Assembly: GCF_021134715.1 (NCBI RefSeq)
Contig: NC_060022.1
Span: forward strand, 5,337,001-5,401,000
Source: Daphnia pulex
Taxonomy: Eukaryota; Arthropoda; Branchiopoda; Diplostraca; Daphniidae
DNA length: 64,000 bases
Direction: 5' to 3'
The position numbers and the translations under genes are program-made. The notes under the pieces were generated by a model. The model worked only from the letters and a program-made list of their open reading frames with translations. It was not told the DNA's origin and did not search any database. Below are positions 62,301-64,000 of the stretch, one piece after another (position 1 is the first letter of the stretch; every line of letters begins with the position of its first letter).

Positions 62301-62802
62301 GCGCCCGACTGGCAGCTCTGGTGGCATACGACTAAACTGGCGGTTCTAGTAGCTCACGAGAGTCCCTCGCTCTCTCACTCTCTGCGGACTCTCTACACGC
62401 CAAAGGCAAAGCGAATCCAGAGTGAGCCGACACACGTACATACATACAGACGAACCAACAACACAGACAAACAACCAAAAGAAGAAGATGGAAAAAGAAA
62501 AGGAAAGAGTCAAAAGAGTATCTAGACAACAAGACTATACAGAGCAGTAGTGTATATATCTGGTCCTTGTGCGCCTGAGCAAATGGCGGTGTACACCACC
62601 ATGACGACAAGTTCAAGCCAGCAGCCAAGCCCAGCTTTGCAACAACCATACAGCAGCACATATACTACTATCATCCATCCTATATAGAGAGAGAGACGGT
62701 GTGTGTGTGTGTGTGTGTACAGCTTTTTGTTGTTTTGTTTTTCTGTTCTTCTCCTACTTGTGTATCTCATCTTGTTCTTACCAGCGGCGTGTACTTGGAC
62801 AT
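56388..62802 (-). CDS. Ca-beta: Voltage-gated calcium channel beta subunit
   Basis: Exons on minus, all in phase: 62782-62802 (candidate first exon, MSKYTPL), 61491-61607, 60971-61090, 60110-60353, 59686-59926, 58989-59154, 58811-58909, 58396-58720, 57410-57454 and 56388-56899, giving about 629 residues. The core is typical of the family: [13 protein letters not shown], then an SH3 domain ([36 protein letters not shown]), a Gln/Ser HOOK linker, and a guanylate-kinase-like domain ([76 protein letters not shown]) that binds the alpha-1 I-II linker. The beta subunit traffics and gates Cav1/Cav2 channels at the membrane. The C-terminal tail is rich in His/Gln and RD repeats. Alternative 5' exons may lie beyond 64000. 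The first exon is the least certain part. Confidence 0.92.
57410..57454 (-). CDS. 45-nt exon of the calcium-channel beta gene
   Basis: This exon codes about 15 residues ([14 protein letters not shown]) between the end of the GK-domain exon and the His-rich last exon. Acceptor (gactacag) and donor (gtaaag) are good. It has phase 1 at both ends, so skipping it keeps the frame. It is a candidate alternative cassette. Confidence 0.6.
60728..60820. repeat. AG-dinucleotide microsatellites within an intron
   Basis: Two (AG)n tracts (about 60742-60760 and 60798-60818) lie in the intron between exons 60110-60353 and 60971-61090 of the calcium-channel gene. An (AC)n tract follows near 60920-60955. Confidence 0.8.
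61608..62781 (-). other. Intron of the calcium-channel beta gene
   Basis: The intron runs from the candidate first exon (donor gtaagaac below 62782) to the conserved GSADSNY exon (acceptor at 61608-61609). It holds AC and TG repeats (for example 62699-62718). No other exon is recognised. Confidence 0.5.
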
Positions 62803-64000
62803 ATGTGACGACTCTCACCACCACCTCTGCAGCAGTAGCAGCGGCCATCAAGAGAATGAAAGAGATGAAGAGATAAAAGAGAGAGACAGACAGAGCGTCA
62901 CACACACATAGATATAGTATAGATAGATAGATATATAAGACACACACAGACTACTACTCATGAACATGGCAAATGATCGTCTCGCTTCAAACATTAGTCT
63001 CTCTGGGCGATGGTTTCCTTCGTCTTCTTTTCTCTCTTTCGTGTGCTACACACTACAAATGTTCTTACCCGACCAACGGCTTTCTGTCTGCGCTAATGAT
63101 CAGAGTTGACGGCATCAGAGAGAGACGCAGAAGAGAAAGAGCAAGAATAAAATAAAGGAAATTCCGCTTTGTCCCAATTAGAAAGGTCGTCTAAAGAGAA
63201 TACAAGAGAGAGAGAGAGAACCGGCCGTTGCAGGCAACTGAAATGCACTGGTGCACCGGGCCGGCCCGGCCGGCGACGGTCAAACAGATTGACAAGACTC
63301 GACTTTTGCCACCACTCCCTGGGCTGCACGTATGAGAGACACAGGGGGCAAATGGATAGAAGGCTTTTACCGGGGAACGGCGTAAATCTTGTTACAGACA
63401 AGCCAATCGATGCTGCATCACCCCCCCCCCCCCCACCCGCTCCTTGCCCAGCACACACACTCACTTTCTTGCCTTTTTCACCTAGAAACATTTTTGTTCG
63501 ACCCTTTCGTTTTACTTCTCTTCGCCTATTTTTTTTTCCTTCCTTATCCTCGACGCTCTTGGGGTTTCCGAAAGGGAAAAAGCCAGTCCCGCAGTGACGT
63601 CAATAACTGGCCTGGCAAACAACGGCACACGCAAGTAGTACAGCTGGACCAACATTGCCTACAGTAGGATTGAATGACGGAATCAATAGACTGGAGGGAC
63701 TACGGGCACACGGAGAGAAACCACACACCAACAACAACAAGGAAAAGAAGAAAAAGAAAAAAACAATCCAATAAAAATCAAGGAAAAAAAAGGAAAAAAA
63801 AAGGAGCGAGTCCTCGACGACAAGTCAGTCGAACTGAGGGTGGGGTTTGCCCGGATGTGTGCATGGCACAAGACGCGATGGATGGGACCCGGGATTTGCA
63901 AGCCAAAGCTGATCGATACTCGATCGGCCACTTTGTCAACTGATGGCGGAACGCGCGCGGTGCCCTGGTACCAAAGTCCCGGCCATTCATCTTCTTCCTT
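62803..64000. other. Upstream region of the calcium-channel beta gene
   Basis: It contains TAGA/TATA repeats near 62910-62938, a GGCC-rich palindromic stretch near 63259-63275 and a 14-base C run at 63421-63434. It may be 5' UTR, promoter or a longer 5' intron leading to further alternative first exons outside the window. No coding exon is recognised. Confidence 0.45.

Noticed and set aside
1..64000. CRISPR arrays, bacterial operons, insertion sequences, ribosomal RNA or tRNA genes
   Set aside because: No regular spacer repeats, no bacterial-type gene packing and no tRNA cloverleaf or rRNA core that I could identify by eye; a tRNAscan run would be needed to exclude tRNAs fully.

Overview
The window looks like nuclear DNA of an arthropod, most likely a crustacean such as Daphnia (inference). 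The genes have many short introns (about 50-90 nt in the housekeeping genes) with GT-AG ends. The proteins are animal families. The long non-coding stretches are full of GAA, AC, AG and homopolymer microsatellites. I named genes by joining exons by eye across splice sites with matching phases; no search was run.

Layout. The left edge holds the possible last codons of a plus-strand gene (1-57) and a possible last exon of an unidentified minus-strand gene (428-655). HGH1, an eEF2-folding cochaperone, lies at 3743-5125 on plus. A 1199-residue PTB-domain protein follows on minus (5486-9220), with a probable 5' non-coding exon near 11.8-12.1 kb and a decayed plus-strand gene fragment in its intron (9783-10081). 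Then comes a dense housekeeping block: a selenoprotein H gene on minus (14904-17005), POP5 on plus (17640-18383), TIM22 on minus (18426-19195) and transaldolase on minus (19961-21604). The region 22860-25350 is a chimeric pseudogene, with the 5' end of an Hsp90 gene, a broken IP3-receptor segment and the 3' end of Hsp90 in that order. From about 26.7 to 45.1 kb lies one minus-strand gene for a protein with two Ras-association domains, most of its span being introns. About 11 kb of repeat-rich intergenic DNA follows, and the right end (56388-62802 and probably beyond) is the voltage-gated calcium channel beta subunit on minus.

Main discovery. The selenoprotein H gene has an in-frame TGA in a CxxU motif at 15227-15229 and a well-formed type II SECIS hairpin in its 3' UTR (about 14684-14763, minus strand). 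Its small thioredoxin-like domain is preceded by about 350 residues made largely of tandem duplicated exons, each ending in a GKKAAATRK-like or GKKGAATRW motif that recalls bacterial KGG repeats. A standard annotation would stop at the TGA or splice around it and lose the conserved C-terminal domain.

Other points worth a look are the Hsp90/IP3R chimera, a CATCTAG element (CTCF-like) near several housekeeping promoters, and a CRE-containing repeat cluster in the large intergenic region.
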